A stretch of 64,000 nt of DNA from Paraglaciecola sp. MB-3u-78 (lineage in GTDB: Bacteria > Pseudomonadota > Gammaproteobacteria > Enterobacterales > Alteromonadaceae), in assembly GCF_002835935.1 (NCBI RefSeq), contig NZ_PJCF01000003.1:558001-622000 (forward strand). Reading direction: 5' to 3'. This document shows positions 54,847 to 63,963 of the stretch, one piece after another. The notes beneath the pieces were generated by a model. The model saw only the letters and a program-made list of their open reading frames with translations. It searched no databases and had not been told where the DNA came from. A program made the translations under genes and the position numbers. Each line of letters opens with the position of its first letter. The stretch's first letter is position 1.

Positions 54847-57189
54847 GTGAAAAAAACAGCGTTAGTGATTTTGACATCACTCAGCCTTACTTTAATGGCT
54901 TGTGGTAGTAGTAGTGACGATGTTATTGAGCCAGCAGATACATCAGCCCCTGTTATCACCTTAGCAGGTGAGACTAATATTATTTTGACTGTGGGTGATA
55001 CATATATAGAAGCAGGCGCAACGGTAACTGACGATGTTGACGCTGATTTAACAGCCGTGATTGACAGTACGGTTGATACCTCCGTTGCGGGCAATTATAC
55101 CGTAACCTATAGCGTTGCTGATGCGGCGGGTAATGCGGCAACGGCAACCAGAACCGTTAAGGTAGCTGACGCTGTTGATACACAAGCGCCGGTGATTTCT
55201 TTAATTGGTGCTGCGAACATAAATTTGACCGTGGGTGATACTTATTCAGAAGCAGGCGCTACGGTAACTGACAATGTTGACGCTAATTTAACGGCTGGTA
55301 TTGAAGGTACTGTTGACACCTCTGTTGCGGACACGTACACCCTAACCTATAGCGTTTCTGATGCAGCGGGTAATGCGGTAACGGCAACCAGAACCGTTGT
55401 GGTAACTGCCGCCGTTGTCATAACGGGTGATGCTTATATATTCGAGTCATCTAATCCGGATACTTTTGGCTTTCAATATTGGGGTGATGTTTGGGATTCA
55501 GAGACCCAGTATACCGACAACCCAGCGGAATTTACGGTTCAACCAGCGGACACTACCTATGCAAAAATACTTGAATTTACAAAAAGCAGTGGCTGGGGAA
55601 CCCTTATCGCCTGGGGTAATGATGAAACTGCAAACCTGGTGGATATCTCAGCCTACACCCATGCAAAATTTAAAGTCAAAACAGATACCTTTACACAAGT
55701 AGAAGTTAGAGTACAAAGCCCCACTGCAGTTGACTCAACGGTCGCTTACAATTTATCAAGAGGAACGGACCTGGGAAATGGCTGGGTGGAAATGGAAGTC
55801 TTATTACCTGGATATACTCAAATGTCCTGGTTTGTATTAAATTTCATCGGTGACAGCGGCACGGTCGTATTACTGGCGGACGTATATTTTACTACTCAAA
55901 CCGAGGATTCGGTAACTGGACCGCTGCAAGCGGCGCCGGTTCCACCCCAATACGCCGATGACGAAGTGATTGTTCTTTACAGCGATTCATTAACTGAAGA
56001 TAGCTTTATCGGTGTGTGGAATGCAAATTGGTGGAATGCTCCGGTGTATTCAGAGGGTGATATTACCGGCAATAAGTTTGCTAAATATGTGATAACCGAT
56101 GGGGGCATTGCAGGGGGTGTGGTTGGTTTGGAATTTGGATTTGAAAACGGACCCTTAGATGCCTCGACAACCACAACCTTGAATTTTGACCTGTTTATTG
56201 AGAGCGGTATTACCAAAGCGTTGATACAGCTTGTTTCAGAAGATGGCAGCGTTACTTATGCCATTGACAACCCGCAAACAGATACATGGGTAAGCTATGA
56301 ACCTTTATTCTCAGAATTGACTGATAATGATGGTGCTGGTTCACAGGTGCTTAATTCAGGATCTTTAACCGCTGTTGGGATCCAACTCTATGGCGCAGCG
56401 GATAAAGCAGTCTACCTTGATAACCTCTATTTTTCTGGTCAAGCATCGTTCTTTGATTTATCGGTAACGGTGACCGATGACACCAATACCCCCATCGCTA
56501 ATACAACGGTTTCAGTGGGCGATGTATCGGCTATGACGGATGCAAATGGGGTGGCAACATTAAACCTTCAGGAGGGTGAACATAAGGTTTATGCTGACGC
56601 ACCCGAGTATGGCGTTGCACTCGTTAACAAAACCGTATTAGGTGGTGATGCCACGGTAGATATAAGTGTCGTGCCTTTAAACGCTGGACCTAGTGTTGCA
56701 GCACCTATCCCTATTATATCTGATGATGACGCGCTAGCGATTTACAGTGATACCTTAATATTAGACAAATTTATCTCATTTTGGTCTGATCCTTGGTACA
56801 ATCCGCCAGGCTTTTCTGAAAGTGATTTTTCTGGTAATAAAGTGGCTAAATTGCAGATTACTCCGGATGGGGTAGCGGGTGGGATTACCGGGATCCAGTA
56901 TGGTATTTCAAATGGTCCGCTGGACGCTTCTACTGCAACAGGAATACGATTTGATATGTATGCCACAAGCGGTATCACTGAGCTTCAAATACAAGTTGTC
57001 TCTAACGGCGGTCCGGGGATATACAACTTCGAACCTGCAGCAACAGGGCAATGGATTGTTGTTGACATACCGTTTAGCGAAATGAGTAATTCGGATAAAA
57101 TCTCGAAAGCGACCTTAACTCAGTTAGGTGTCGGCTTATGGGGTACAACCAGTGATGCAGTTTACTTAGATAATATTTACTTTTATTAA
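54847..57189 (+). CDS. Surface lipoprotein with DUF5011 and carbohydrate-binding-like domains
   Basis: The 780-residue product has a lipobox LTLMAC (Cys19). Two DUF5011-like Ig folds lie at about 33-107 and 113-188, and an ExoP-like domain at about 195-350 (GWGTLIAWGNDETA, closely matching the upstream paralogue). Two related beta modules, about 370-535 and 627-780, share WNAPVYSEGD/YNPPGFSESD and AGGVVG/AGGITG patterns, separated by a carboxypeptidase-regulatory fold (VTDDTNTPIANTTVSVGD). It is probably an outer-surface polysaccharide-binding protein. Start: GTG 54847, after AAGGAA. A strong terminator follows. Confidence 0.8.
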   Translation: MKKTALVILTSLSLTLMACGSSSDDVIEPADTSAPVITLAGETNIILTVGDTYIEAGATVTDDVDADLTAVIDSTVDTSVAGNYTVTYSVADAAGNAATATRTVKVADAVDTQAPVISLIGAANINLTVGDTYSEAGATVTDNVDANLTAGIEGTVDTSVADTYTLTYSVSDAAGNAVTATRTVVVTAAVVITGDAYIFESSNPDTFGFQYWGDVWDSETQYTDNPAEFTVQPADTTYAKILEFTKSSGWGTLIAWGNDETANLVDISAYTHAKFKVKTDTFTQVEVRVQSPTAVDSTVAYNLSRGTDLGNGWVEMEVLLPGYTQMSWFVLNFIGDSGTVVLLADVYFTTQTEDSVTGPLQAAPVPPQYADDEVIVLYSDSLTEDSFIGVWNANWWNAPVYSEGDITGNKFAKYVITDGGIAGGVVGLEFGFENGPLDASTTTTLNFDLFIESGITKALIQLVSEDGSVTYAIDNPQTDTWVSYEPLFSELTDNDGAGSQVLNSGSLTAVGIQLYGAADKAVYLDNLYFSGQASFFDLSVTVTDDTNTPIANTTVSVGDVSAMTDANGVATLNLQEGEHKVYADAPEYGVALVNKTVLGGDATVDISVVPLNAGPSVAAPIPIISDDDALAIYSDTLILDKFISFWSDPWYNPPGFSESDFSGNKVAKLQITPDGVAGGITGIQYGISNGPLDASTATGIRFDMYATSGITELQIQVVSNGGPGIYNFEPAATGQWIVVDIPFSEMSNSDKISKATLTQLGVGLWGTTSDAVYLDNIYFY

Positions 57190-57213
57190 TACGTAGTCTG
57201 TTTTTAGTTATTC

Positions 57214-57242
57214 AAAAAGGGGAATTTTTAATTCCCCTTTTT
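57214..57242 (+). terminator. Rho-independent terminator after the second lipoprotein gene
   Basis: A perfect 13-bp stem (AAAAAGGGGAATT with AATTCCCCTTTTT) and a 3-base loop, 25 bp after the stop codon. The T-rich right arm makes it a good intrinsic terminator, probably bidirectional. Confidence 0.85.
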
Positions 57243-57510
57243 CATGTGTTAAGCATGTAGCTAATTCAGCTATTGCTGCGCACATCGTCTGCAACCACCA
57301 ATGCTTCACCACTTTTACCAATAAATCTCCCCATCTATTTAGCACCAGATCCATGCTAACGAATTAAAATAACATCTTGTTTTGCCCGCTGATATGATAA
57401 ACATCTTGTTAATTCTGCTGCTTAATTTAGCAATAACTGGCATTGCTGATGGTTTCCCAAGTCATAGTGCGTTATCCAGATAAATATGAATTTGACTATG
57501 TCAGAGTATT
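57243..57510. other. Gene-free stretch
   Basis: Nothing recognised apart from AT-rich DNA. It separates the lipoprotein terminator from the recombinase remnant. Confidence 0.4.
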
Positions 57511-57684
57511 TCAAGAATAAAGAGAACGAAGGCGCAGTAAGGTCTGTATGTACAGAATATCTACTTTGGTTTCTAGCAAGTGAGTCGCGAAACTGTGCCT
57601 TAAAGTGTACATGGGCACCCGTTTTTCAATCTCAGCATCTTTGGCCACCATTTCGCTCACCCGCAATCCCTCGGCGTATGCCAC
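57511..57684 (-). pseudogene. Remnant of a tyrosine recombinase with internal deletion
   Basis: A short minus-strand frame reads VAYAEGLRVSEMV, then AKDAEIEKRV, then YTLRHSFATHLLETKVDI and LYIQTLL, ending at TGA 57511. The first part matches the catalytic Arg I region (GLRVSE) and the second the His-x-x-Arg region (LRHSFATHLLE) of phage-type integrases. About 70 residues between them and the final Tyr box are missing. It is too short to be functional. It is not clearly an integron integrase; the pattern is closer to XerD-like or transposon-type recombinases. Confidence 0.8.
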
Positions 57685-57735
57685 TAAACTTTGGCATTGT
57701 TACCAAGACGATAACAACGCCAAAAAGAACCAACC

Positions 57736-58692
57736 TTAAATTGATTGACGATTATGTACTTTGGTAAAATCTTGCGCTGGGCCTACAGGTACAATCCCCG
57801 TGGGGTTGATTGTCAAGTGACTCCCATAGTAGTGGGTTTTGATATGCTCAAAATTCACGGATTCGGCAATGCCTTGAATTTGATACAACTGACGCAAGAA
57901 GTTGCTCATGGCCGGATAGTCGGCAATTTGCTGACGATTAGTTTTAAAATGACCGAAGTACACCGCGTCAAAACGTATTAAAGTAGTAAACAGACGCCAG
58001 TCAGCTTCGGTAAGTTGCTCACCTGCCAGATAAGGTTGTTTAGATAAAATATCTTCAACCCAATCCAGTGACTCAAATAACGCCTTGAACGCTTTTTCAT
58101 AGGCTGGTTGGGTGGTGGCAAAACCACAGAGATACACTCCATTGTTAATGGTGTCATACACTCGGGTATTCACAGAGTCTATTTTGCTGCGCAAATTCTC
58201 AGGATAATAATCTGTTTGGTCACCGGTTAAATGATTAAACGCGGTGTTAAACATGCGAATAATTTCTGATGATTCGTTGCTGACAATCGTTTGGGTTTGT
58301 TTATCCCAAAGAATGGGCACTGTGACTCTGCCTTCATAACTTGGGTCTGCTTTTAAATAGAGTTGGTAGGCATAATCAAATCCATACAGTGGATCACTGA
58401 GCTCCCAACCATTTTCTAGCATGATGGGTTCAACAGCTGTGACATCAATGTAATCTTGTAAACCTTTCAACGCCCTGAAAATCAGGGTTCTATGTGCCCA
58501 AGGACAAGCCAAGGAAACATATAAGTGATATCGGCCTTTTTCAGCTTTAAAGCCTTGTTCGCCATTAGGGCCGGCTGCACCGTTGGCTGTTAGCCAACTT
58601 CTAAAACGACTGTCTTGACGACGAAATTCGCCGTCGTTATTTTTGGTGTCGTACCACTTATCGACCCATTTACCTTGCTGTAGTAAGCCCAT
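57736..58692 (-). CDS. yqjG: Glutathionyl-hydroquinone reductase (YqjG/ECM4 family)
   Basis: The 318-residue protein belongs to the Xi-class glutathione transferases, which reduce glutathionyl-hydroquinones. The catalytic Cys is in SLACPWAHRTLIF, with the thioredoxin fold continuing to VPILWDKQTQTIVSNESSEI. The C-terminal helical domain carries GVYLCGFATTQPAYEKA and conserved Tyr residues. It shares a base with the stop/start of the azoreductase gene, so the two are co-transcribed. Confidence 0.92.
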   Translation of the reverse strand: MGLLQQGKWVDKWYDTKNNDGEFRRQDSRFRSWLTANGAAGPNGEQGFKAEKGRYHLYVSLACPWAHRTLIFRALKGLQDYIDVTAVEPIMLENGWELSDPLYGFDYAYQLYLKADPSYEGRVTVPILWDKQTQTIVSNESSEIIRMFNTAFNHLTGDQTDYYPENLRSKIDSVNTRVYDTINNGVYLCGFATTQPAYEKAFKALFESLDWVEDILSKQPYLAGEQLTEADWRLFTTLIRFDAVYFGHFKTNRQQIADYPAMSNFLRQLYQIQGIAESVNFEHIKTHYYGSHLTINPTGIVPVGPAQDFTKVHNRQSI

Positions 58693-59300
58693 TACGCGAC
58701 AACTAAATTTTCAGTGGTTTGTGCGGTTGATAATAGATTATCAACTTGTTGTTTACCCGACTCAATGATTTGTTCAGGTGACCCCTTCGAACCACTAGCA
58801 TCGATATGCAACACCTCTTTGACACCTAAAAAACCACAGATGTGTGCCAAGTAACCACTGGCAAAGTCCATACTGCTACCAACAGGTGTACCGCCAGTAG
58901 CAGTAATAATGAATGCGCGTTTAATATTCAATAGTCCTACTGGACCTTGAGCGGTATATTTAAAACTGACGCCCGCGCGGCATATGGCGTCTATCCACTG
59001 CTTTAACGATGCGGGTATACCAAAATTGTACATTGCCGCACCGATAACTAATGTGTCGGCATCTTTTAGTTCCTGAATCAATTGATCGGATAACGCCAAA
59101 TGTGTGTGCAAACTGTCCCGTTGATCATCAGATGAACCATGTACACCCATGAGATCTTGCGCGCTAATTTGGGGGAGGGGGTGAACGGCCAGATCACGAT
59201 GCACCACTGTTGTGTTTAATGTATTCACAAGGTATTGCCCAATAAGGCGTGTATTAGAGCCGGTTAAACGGGCGCTGCTGTCTATATGTAAAATGCTCAT
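58692..59300 (-). CDS. azoR: FMN-dependent NADH-azoreductase
   Basis: A 202-residue flavodoxin-fold quinone/azo reductase. The N-terminus has the FMN phosphate loop LHIDSSARLTGSNTR, then MYNFGIPASLKQWIDAICRAG and TATGGTPVGSSMDFASGYL. It reduces quinones in two-electron steps. It is the middle gene of doxX-azoR-yqjG, a set that fits defence against electrophiles or quinones. Confidence 0.92.
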   Translation of the reverse strand: MSILHIDSSARLTGSNTRLIGQYLVNTLNTTVVHRDLAVHPLPQISAQDLMGVHGSSDDQRDSLHTHLALSDQLIQELKDADTLVIGAAMYNFGIPASLKQWIDAICRAGVSFKYTAQGPVGLLNIKRAFIITATGGTPVGSSMDFASGYLAHICGFLGVKEVLHIDASGSKGSPEQIIESGKQQVDNLLSTAQTTENLVVA

Positions 59301-59326
59301 GGTATTCTCCTATCAAGTTATGATGG

Positions 59327-59773
59327 TTATTTAGTTAATTTATTTTGTAATAGATTGTCTATGCTTAGGCTGCCAGCACCTCTAAGCGCTAAGCCCATAC
59401 TTATTACTAATAGTGCCAACCCAAACTCGTAACCGTTGTTGGACATAAATAGGCCATTTTGAAAATGCACTGTGACAATCGCCACCAGCATAGTGATAGC
59501 TAAAACAACCGCGGCTGGTCGCACCAATAACCCTGCTATTAATAACAAACCACCAAAAAATTCAGCACCGCCAGCTAATGCAGCCATTAACGTGCCGGGT
59601 GCAAGACCAATAGATTCCATCCAACCTGCTGTGCCTTCTAGCCCATAGCCACCAAACCAACCAAACAGTTTTTGCGCGCCGTGTGCAGTAAATATAACGC
59701 CTGCACCGACACGAAGGGGTAAGGTATCTAGACCAAGTTTTGTTGCGATTAATGCATTGATTAATGTTTTCAT
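59327..59773 (-). CDS. DoxX-family membrane protein
   Basis: The 148-residue protein has four hydrophobic helices and the DoxX pattern: LPLRVGAGVIFTAHGAQKLFGWF near the N-terminus and LAGGAEFFGGLLLIAGL, followed by RPAAVVLAITML. DoxX-like proteins often go with oxidoreductases; their molecular role is poorly known. It is the first gene of the operon, divergent from the LysR gene. Confidence 0.88.
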   Translation of the reverse strand: MKTLINALIATKLGLDTLPLRVGAGVIFTAHGAQKLFGWFGGYGLEGTAGWMESIGLAPGTLMAALAGGAEFFGGLLLIAGLLVRPAAVVLAITMLVAIVTVHFQNGLFMSNNGYEFGLALLVISMGLALRGAGSLSIDNLLQNKLTK

Positions 59774-59871
59774 TTTGCTGCTCCAATAAAGTATTGCGAT
59801 GTGTTTAGGTAACTGATGACGCTATTGTACTGAACTGAATATTTGGAATAAGGGGGGATATGTGTTTAATA

Positions 59872-59890
59872 TGTTCTAATTTTTAGAACA
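59872..59890 (+). promoter_or_regulatory. LysR-type operator between doxX and the LysR gene
   Basis: TGTTCTAATTTTTAGAACA is an inverted repeat with perfect 8-bp arms and a 3-bp centre, 16 bp before the LysR start. Its position in the divergent promoter region suggests it is the binding site of that regulator, repressing itself and controlling the doxX operon. Confidence 0.65.
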
Positions 59891-59906
59891 ATAGGAAGCT
59901 GACGCT

Positions 59907-60800
59907 GTGGCCAGAAATCCAATTAGTATAGAGGTGCTTGAAACTCTAGATGCTATCGATAGACGTGGAAGTTTTGCAAAAGCCGCGGAGGAGCTGAACA
60001 AAGCAACCTCGGCTATATCTTATGCAGTGCAAAAACTTGAAGAGCAACTCGATATCGCTTTATTTCAGCGCTTGGGTCGTCGCTCAGTCTTAACACCCGC
60101 TGGGCGTTTAATCTTGGCCGAAGGCAGAGATATTTTACAGACTACTCGCAGGTTGGCAGATAAAGCCAAAGAGATTGCCACCGGCTGGGAGCCTAGGATC
60201 AGTATCGGGCTTGAGTCGTTGTACTCATTTCCAGATTTTTTTAATGTGCTCAATGAATTTTTACTGGCATTTCCAACGATTGAAATTGATATATCTGAAT
60301 GTGTGTTAAACGGCGGATGGGAGGCATTAGAGCAAGGTAGAGTTGACTTGTTAGTAGGCTCACCTGGCCCGGTGCCTTCTCAAAAAGGTTACAGGTCGGT
60401 TGCTATTGGTCGGGTTGAGTTAGTACCTGTTATTGCGGCTAAACATGTATTAGCTGCTCATGTTTTAGCTAAGAAGCAAAACATAGACAGTGTCATGGGG
60501 CAACTAAGACGTATCGTTATTCACGATACGTCATTTAATGGCATCGTACGCAGTGAAGGCTTAAGCAGTGATGGCCAAATGTTCTATGTGCAAAACATGG
60601 ATCAAAAAATACAAGCAATTTTAGCAGGCATAGGCATTGGTAATTTGCCAAAACATCGGATCCAAGGTTATCTTGATAAAGGCGTACTTTTACCTTTAGG
60701 CATTAAACAACAAGATAACGCTGAGTCTTTTTTAGCATGGAAAATCAGTAACAAAGGCAAAGGATTAAGAGCCCTCACCGAAACGTTAATCGTTAAGTAA
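59907..60800 (+). CDS. LysR-family transcriptional regulator
   Basis: The 297-residue protein has the N-terminal winged helix (LETLDAIDRRGSFAKAAEEL and AISYAVQKLEEQLDIALFQR), then a periplasmic-binding-like effector domain. The start is GTG 59907 after AGGAAG. It is divergent from doxX-azoR-yqjG and probably regulates that operon in response to quinone-like or electrophilic compounds, as do many LysR proteins next to azoreductases. The inducer is not known. Confidence 0.92.
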   Translation: MARNPISIEVLETLDAIDRRGSFAKAAEELNKATSAISYAVQKLEEQLDIALFQRLGRRSVLTPAGRLILAEGRDILQTTRRLADKAKEIATGWEPRISIGLESLYSFPDFFNVLNEFLLAFPTIEIDISECVLNGGWEALEQGRVDLLVGSPGPVPSQKGYRSVAIGRVELVPVIAAKHVLAAHVLAKKQNIDSVMGQLRRIVIHDTSFNGIVRSEGLSSDGQMFYVQNMDQKIQAILAGIGIGNLPKHRIQGYLDKGVLLPLGIKQQDNAESFLAWKISNKGKGLRALTETLIVK

Positions 60801-60816
60801 GGAAGTCAATAAAAGC

Positions 60817-61731
60817 CTACAAATTAACAATCAGACCATCGGTAGCAAGGATTATTGGCCCTCGATACTTTTGGCGAATAATGCCCTGTGTTACTTTTTG
60901 AATGGGTAAGGTACGTTTCATAAAATGTGATAACACCAGCTGTTTTACCTGAGCTCGTTTAGCTATTTGAGCTATTGTTGATGGCGTCATATGTAAATTA
61001 AGTGCTGCGCCAATCGCGTTATCAGGCACCGCATTGCTTGCTACCAATATATCGGCCTTATTTGCAAATGTGCTAAACACATCAAACTGATTACTCATAT
61101 CGCCAGAAAACACAATGCTACAACCGGCCACTTCAACTCGCCAAGCAACAGCTGCTACGGGACCGTGGTGCACGAAGGTCGCCTTGGCCTTAATATTTTC
61201 ACCAAGTGTATATTCATAGGTCTGTCCTTTTATCAACGGAACATCTGTTGCAACAATCTTGTAGTCAGCATTATCTCGTTTATTGACATAGTCATTTAGG
61301 TACGCAAATGCACCTTTATCGCCCAGTAATCTTTGCAAATAATCACTAGTGGATGGCATCAAATAGTTTGCTGCAGGACCATATAAACCTATATCAGCAC
61401 TTCTCGAAGTAAAATAACTACCTTTAATATACCCCGGTAAATCAGCACTGTGGTCAACATGTAAATGGGTAAGCAAAATACCTTGTAGGTCTGCAAACTT
61501 TGCCCCGCTTTTATCAAATTCAACACTCGAACCTGTGCCAGCATCGATAAGTACTCGCGCTTTATTCTTATACCAAATCAAATAACCGCTAGAACTACGC
61601 CCATCATCAATTTCAGGGCCACCAGAGCCCAATACTTGTAACTTAACTTGATCAACTTTGCACTGGTTGGCATAACTATTGGTGCTAATTAAAATTAAAA
61701 TTAAAATTAATACGGCGATGGATTTAAACAT
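60817..61731 (-). CDS. Exported metallo-beta-lactamase-fold hydrolase
   Basis: The 304-residue product has a signal peptide (FKSIAVLILILILISTNSYA). The metal site is visible in LTHLHVDHSADLPG, FSGDMS and, near the end, SHFMKR. The arrangement resembles RNase Z/arylsulfatase-like members of the fold (VLGSGGPEIDDGRSSSGYLI). A periplasmic esterase or phosphodiesterase is likely, but the substrate is unknown. The signal is encoded by an AAAATT hexanucleotide repeat (61687-61710). The 3' end converges with the LysR gene. Confidence 0.85.
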   Translation of the reverse strand: MFKSIAVLILILILISTNSYANQCKVDQVKLQVLGSGGPEIDDGRSSSGYLIWYKNKARVLIDAGTGSSVEFDKSGAKFADLQGILLTHLHVDHSADLPGYIKGSYFTSRSADIGLYGPAANYLMPSTSDYLQRLLGDKGAFAYLNDYVNKRDNADYKIVATDVPLIKGQTYEYTLGENIKAKATFVHHGPVAAVAWRVEVAGCSIVFSGDMSNQFDVFSTFANKADILVASNAVPDNAIGAALNLHMTPSTIAQIAKRAQVKQLVLSHFMKRTLPIQKVTQGIIRQKYRGPIILATDGLIVNL

Positions 61732-62252
61732 GACACTTATCCTTTTAGTTAACGCTAGCTTTGCACATTAGGGTTAATACTGCCAATGTCTAATTTACAA
61801 TATCATCAGCAGTACATATTAAAAAACGAGCGCATTTATCAGTTCCTAATAGATGTGTAGTCGAGTTTAAATTCAAAATAATCCCTACAAAACCATGAGA
61901 TGAAAGCCTATTTATCCAGAGTTTAGGTTATTGAACCTGAACTTGGGCTAAGACGTGCCGCGTCCCTAAAAGCAATTTTAGTAAAAAATATGTTAGATGG
62001 TGCTAATGGGTTTGCACTGACATTGAGCGCATCCAGTGCTGCTATTATTGCGTTTATGGAGGCGAGCTTGTGAGGGAGTAGCCCGCTATTGTGAGCAAGT
62101 TCAACGTAAGATAGGCGCAATAATAGTGGTACTGGACGGTATGGCTTATCTCGAGCTTAGGTTATTTAATAACAAAGAATTAAACACACTCAGGTTAGTG
62201 TTACAATTTCGTTTCTAAAATAGTGCTGTCTAACAAGGTTTATTTATAGTTT
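61732..62252. other. Gene-free stretch with dispersed 14-bp motifs
   Basis: No gene is accepted. CCAGAGTTTAGGTT (61916-61929) is followed by AACCTGAACTTGGG (61934-61947), forming an imperfect hairpin, and a related GAGCTTAGGTTAT lies at about 62153. The AACCTGAACTTGGG copy recurs at 63137-63150, and CCAGAGCGCAGGTT at 30861. It may be a MITE-like or extragenic repeat. Confidence 0.5.
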
Positions 62253-63089
62253 ATGTCTTCGTGGAAATGCCCCTCTTGCTCAAATGTGCTGTCACTAAAT
62301 AATCAAATCTGGACATGTTCAAATGGCCATAGTTATGATGTGGCGAAAGAGGGTTACGTTAATCTATTACTGGCCCAACATAAAAATAGTAAACAGCCAG
62401 GCGACAACAAACAGATGGTGAATGGGCGCAGGGCATTTTTAGAACAAGGGTTTTATCAGCCTCTAGCAAATTCAATTTCCAATATTTTTAATCAACATCT
62501 TGCAACACTTAACGGCCAAGCTGAAGTTGGTTTTTTCGATGCTGGTTGTGGTGAAGGTTATTACATGGCTCAAGTGAGGCAGTCTTGCAACCAAGGAGAT
62601 AGTCAAATTGAGTTTAGTGGTTTGGATATTTCTAAATTCGCGGTGCAAAAAGCGGCTAAAAAGTATCCTAATAATCATTTCGCTGTAGCCAGCACTTTTC
62701 AATTGCCATTGGAAAGCAGCAGTCAGGACGCAGTCTTACAAATTTTTGCGCCCAGCAGTGAGATTGAAATTCATCGTGTCTTAAAACCCAGTGGCATTTG
62801 GATAACTGTTAACCCTGCGGCCAATCACTTATATGAATTCAAACAAGCTTTGTATGATAAACCTACTGAACACAAAGCAGGTCAAGTTACCCCTGAAGGA
62901 TTTGAATTGGCGCAGCAGTTAAATCTAAGTTTTGTTATTCAGCTCCCCGAACCTCAGCAGAGGGAAAACCTGTTGATGATGACGCCTTATTATTGGTCGG
63001 CAACCGCAGAAAAAAAGCAAAAATTAGTGGAAAACTTACAACAGTTCACAACCGATTTTGATATCAAAGTGTTGACTAAGTTAGCTTGA
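62253..63089 (+). CDS. rlmA: 23S rRNA (guanine745-N1)-methyltransferase
   Basis: The 278-residue enzyme methylates G745 in helix 35 of 23S rRNA. The zinc-binding N-terminus WKCPSCSNVL and WTCSNGHSYDVAKEGYVNLL is typical, followed by KQPGDNKQMVNGRRAFLEQG. The SAM-binding motif is FFDAGCGEGYY. The gene is monocistronic. Confidence 0.93.
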   Translation: MSSWKCPSCSNVLSLNNQIWTCSNGHSYDVAKEGYVNLLLAQHKNSKQPGDNKQMVNGRRAFLEQGFYQPLANSISNIFNQHLATLNGQAEVGFFDAGCGEGYYMAQVRQSCNQGDSQIEFSGLDISKFAVQKAAKKYPNNHFAVASTFQLPLESSSQDAVLQIFAPSSEIEIHRVLKPSGIWITVNPAANHLYEFKQALYDKPTEHKAGQVTPEGFELAQQLNLSFVIQLPEPQQRENLLMMTPYYWSATAEKKQKLVENLQQFTTDFDIKVLTKLA

Positions 63090-63136
63090 TTTTGAGTGAA
63101 ACACAGCAACACGGATGAATGTTAAGGGCTGTTTTT

Positions 63137-63150
63137 AACCTGAACTTGGG
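63137..63150 (+). repeat. Dispersed motif AACCTGAACTTGGG
   Basis: An exact copy of 61934-61947, between the convergent ends of rlmA and the HvfC-like gene. Confidence 0.7.
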
Positions 63151-63963
63151 TTAACCATCCCAGTTGGCATCCACAATCCAACCACGCTGCAACCATTCAA
63201 CAATAAAGCCATATAAAGTCGCGGCTATTTGTTCTTCACAAACATGTTCTAAAAGAGATTCACATACTTCTGCGAAGTTTTTACCTTGTTGCATAACCCT
63301 TAGCACTTCTCTTTCCGTAGCTAACATTGATTTATATTCAGTTAACTTACTTAATCCACGCCATACGGCCCACATTTTGGATTGTGCTGTAGCTGTTGGA
63401 GCTGGCGGGGGTTCAGCATTTTTTAAGCATTGCCAACTTTCAACAGCATTCCATTGGCATTCATAAAAGGTAAGACTCGGGTGAAAACTAAAGGTTAGTA
63501 ATGGCCATTTATCAGCTGGGATCTGCTGCAATAGTGACAGGCTTAAGGTGTCGGCGTCGGCCGAATCAAAAGCATTAAGCAAAGTGCGCTCAAAACTAGC
63601 CATCTCTGCCAAGATTGGGTGGTCTGAGAACGGTGCAGTGTTTTCTAAATATTCGGGCAATCGGTCGCCAAAAAAACGTAACGAAGGATGTTGTGACGGT
63701 GCCGCGTCAATATAACCTTCAACCATTTGTGCATACAAATCATCGCCAAGATAGATGCCTAACATTTCATGGTCGGAATCAATCACCCCTCTCAATCTCA
63801 GTCGATAGCCTGTTCGGTATATATCGACGCGTTGCACATTGGTTAACAAACCTTGCTGGATCACCCGTAGTTCAATATGGCGGTCATTGGTTTGTAGTAA
63901 AGACATAAATTCTTGCTGCAATTCAGCAAGACTTGGGGCGAGCTGTTGTTTGTTGTTAGACAT
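63151..63963 (-). CDS. HvfC/BufC-like (DUF2063) protein
   Basis: The 270-residue protein has the DUF2063 pattern: LAELQQEFMSLLQTND, VDIYRTGYRLRLRGVIDSD, the segment YIDAAPSQHPSLRFFGDRLP and FERTLLNAFDSADA. Proteins of this family act as partners of MNIO (DUF692) iron enzymes that modify cysteine-containing peptides, where known. The start overlaps the upstream gene by 8 bp. It runs towards rlmA (convergent). Confidence 0.85.
   Translation of the reverse strand: MSNNKQQLAPSLAELQQEFMSLLQTNDRHIELRVIQQGLLTNVQRVDIYRTGYRLRLRGVIDSDHEMLGIYLGDDLYAQMVEGYIDAAPSQHPSLRFFGDRLPEYLENTAPFSDHPILAEMASFERTLLNAFDSADADTLSLSLLQQIPADKWPLLTFSFHPSLTFYECQWNAVESWQCLKNAEPPPAPTATAQSKMWAVWRGLSKLTEYKSMLATEREVLRVMQQGKNFAEVCESLLEHVCEEQIAATLYGFIVEWLQRGWIVDANWDG

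Noticed and set aside
57511-57684. Integron integrase as the identity of the recombinase remnant
   Set aside because: The visible motifs are common to many tyrosine recombinases and the integron-specific insert region is not present in the fragment.
57486-57767. 93-codon plus-strand frame
   Set aside because: The opposite strand encodes recognisable tyrosine recombinase motifs, so this frame is a shadow of that remnant.
61923-62120. 65-codon minus-strand frame and a 27-codon plus-strand frame in the same stretch
   Set aside because: No family resemblance and no ribosome binding site; the stretch is made of dispersed repeats.
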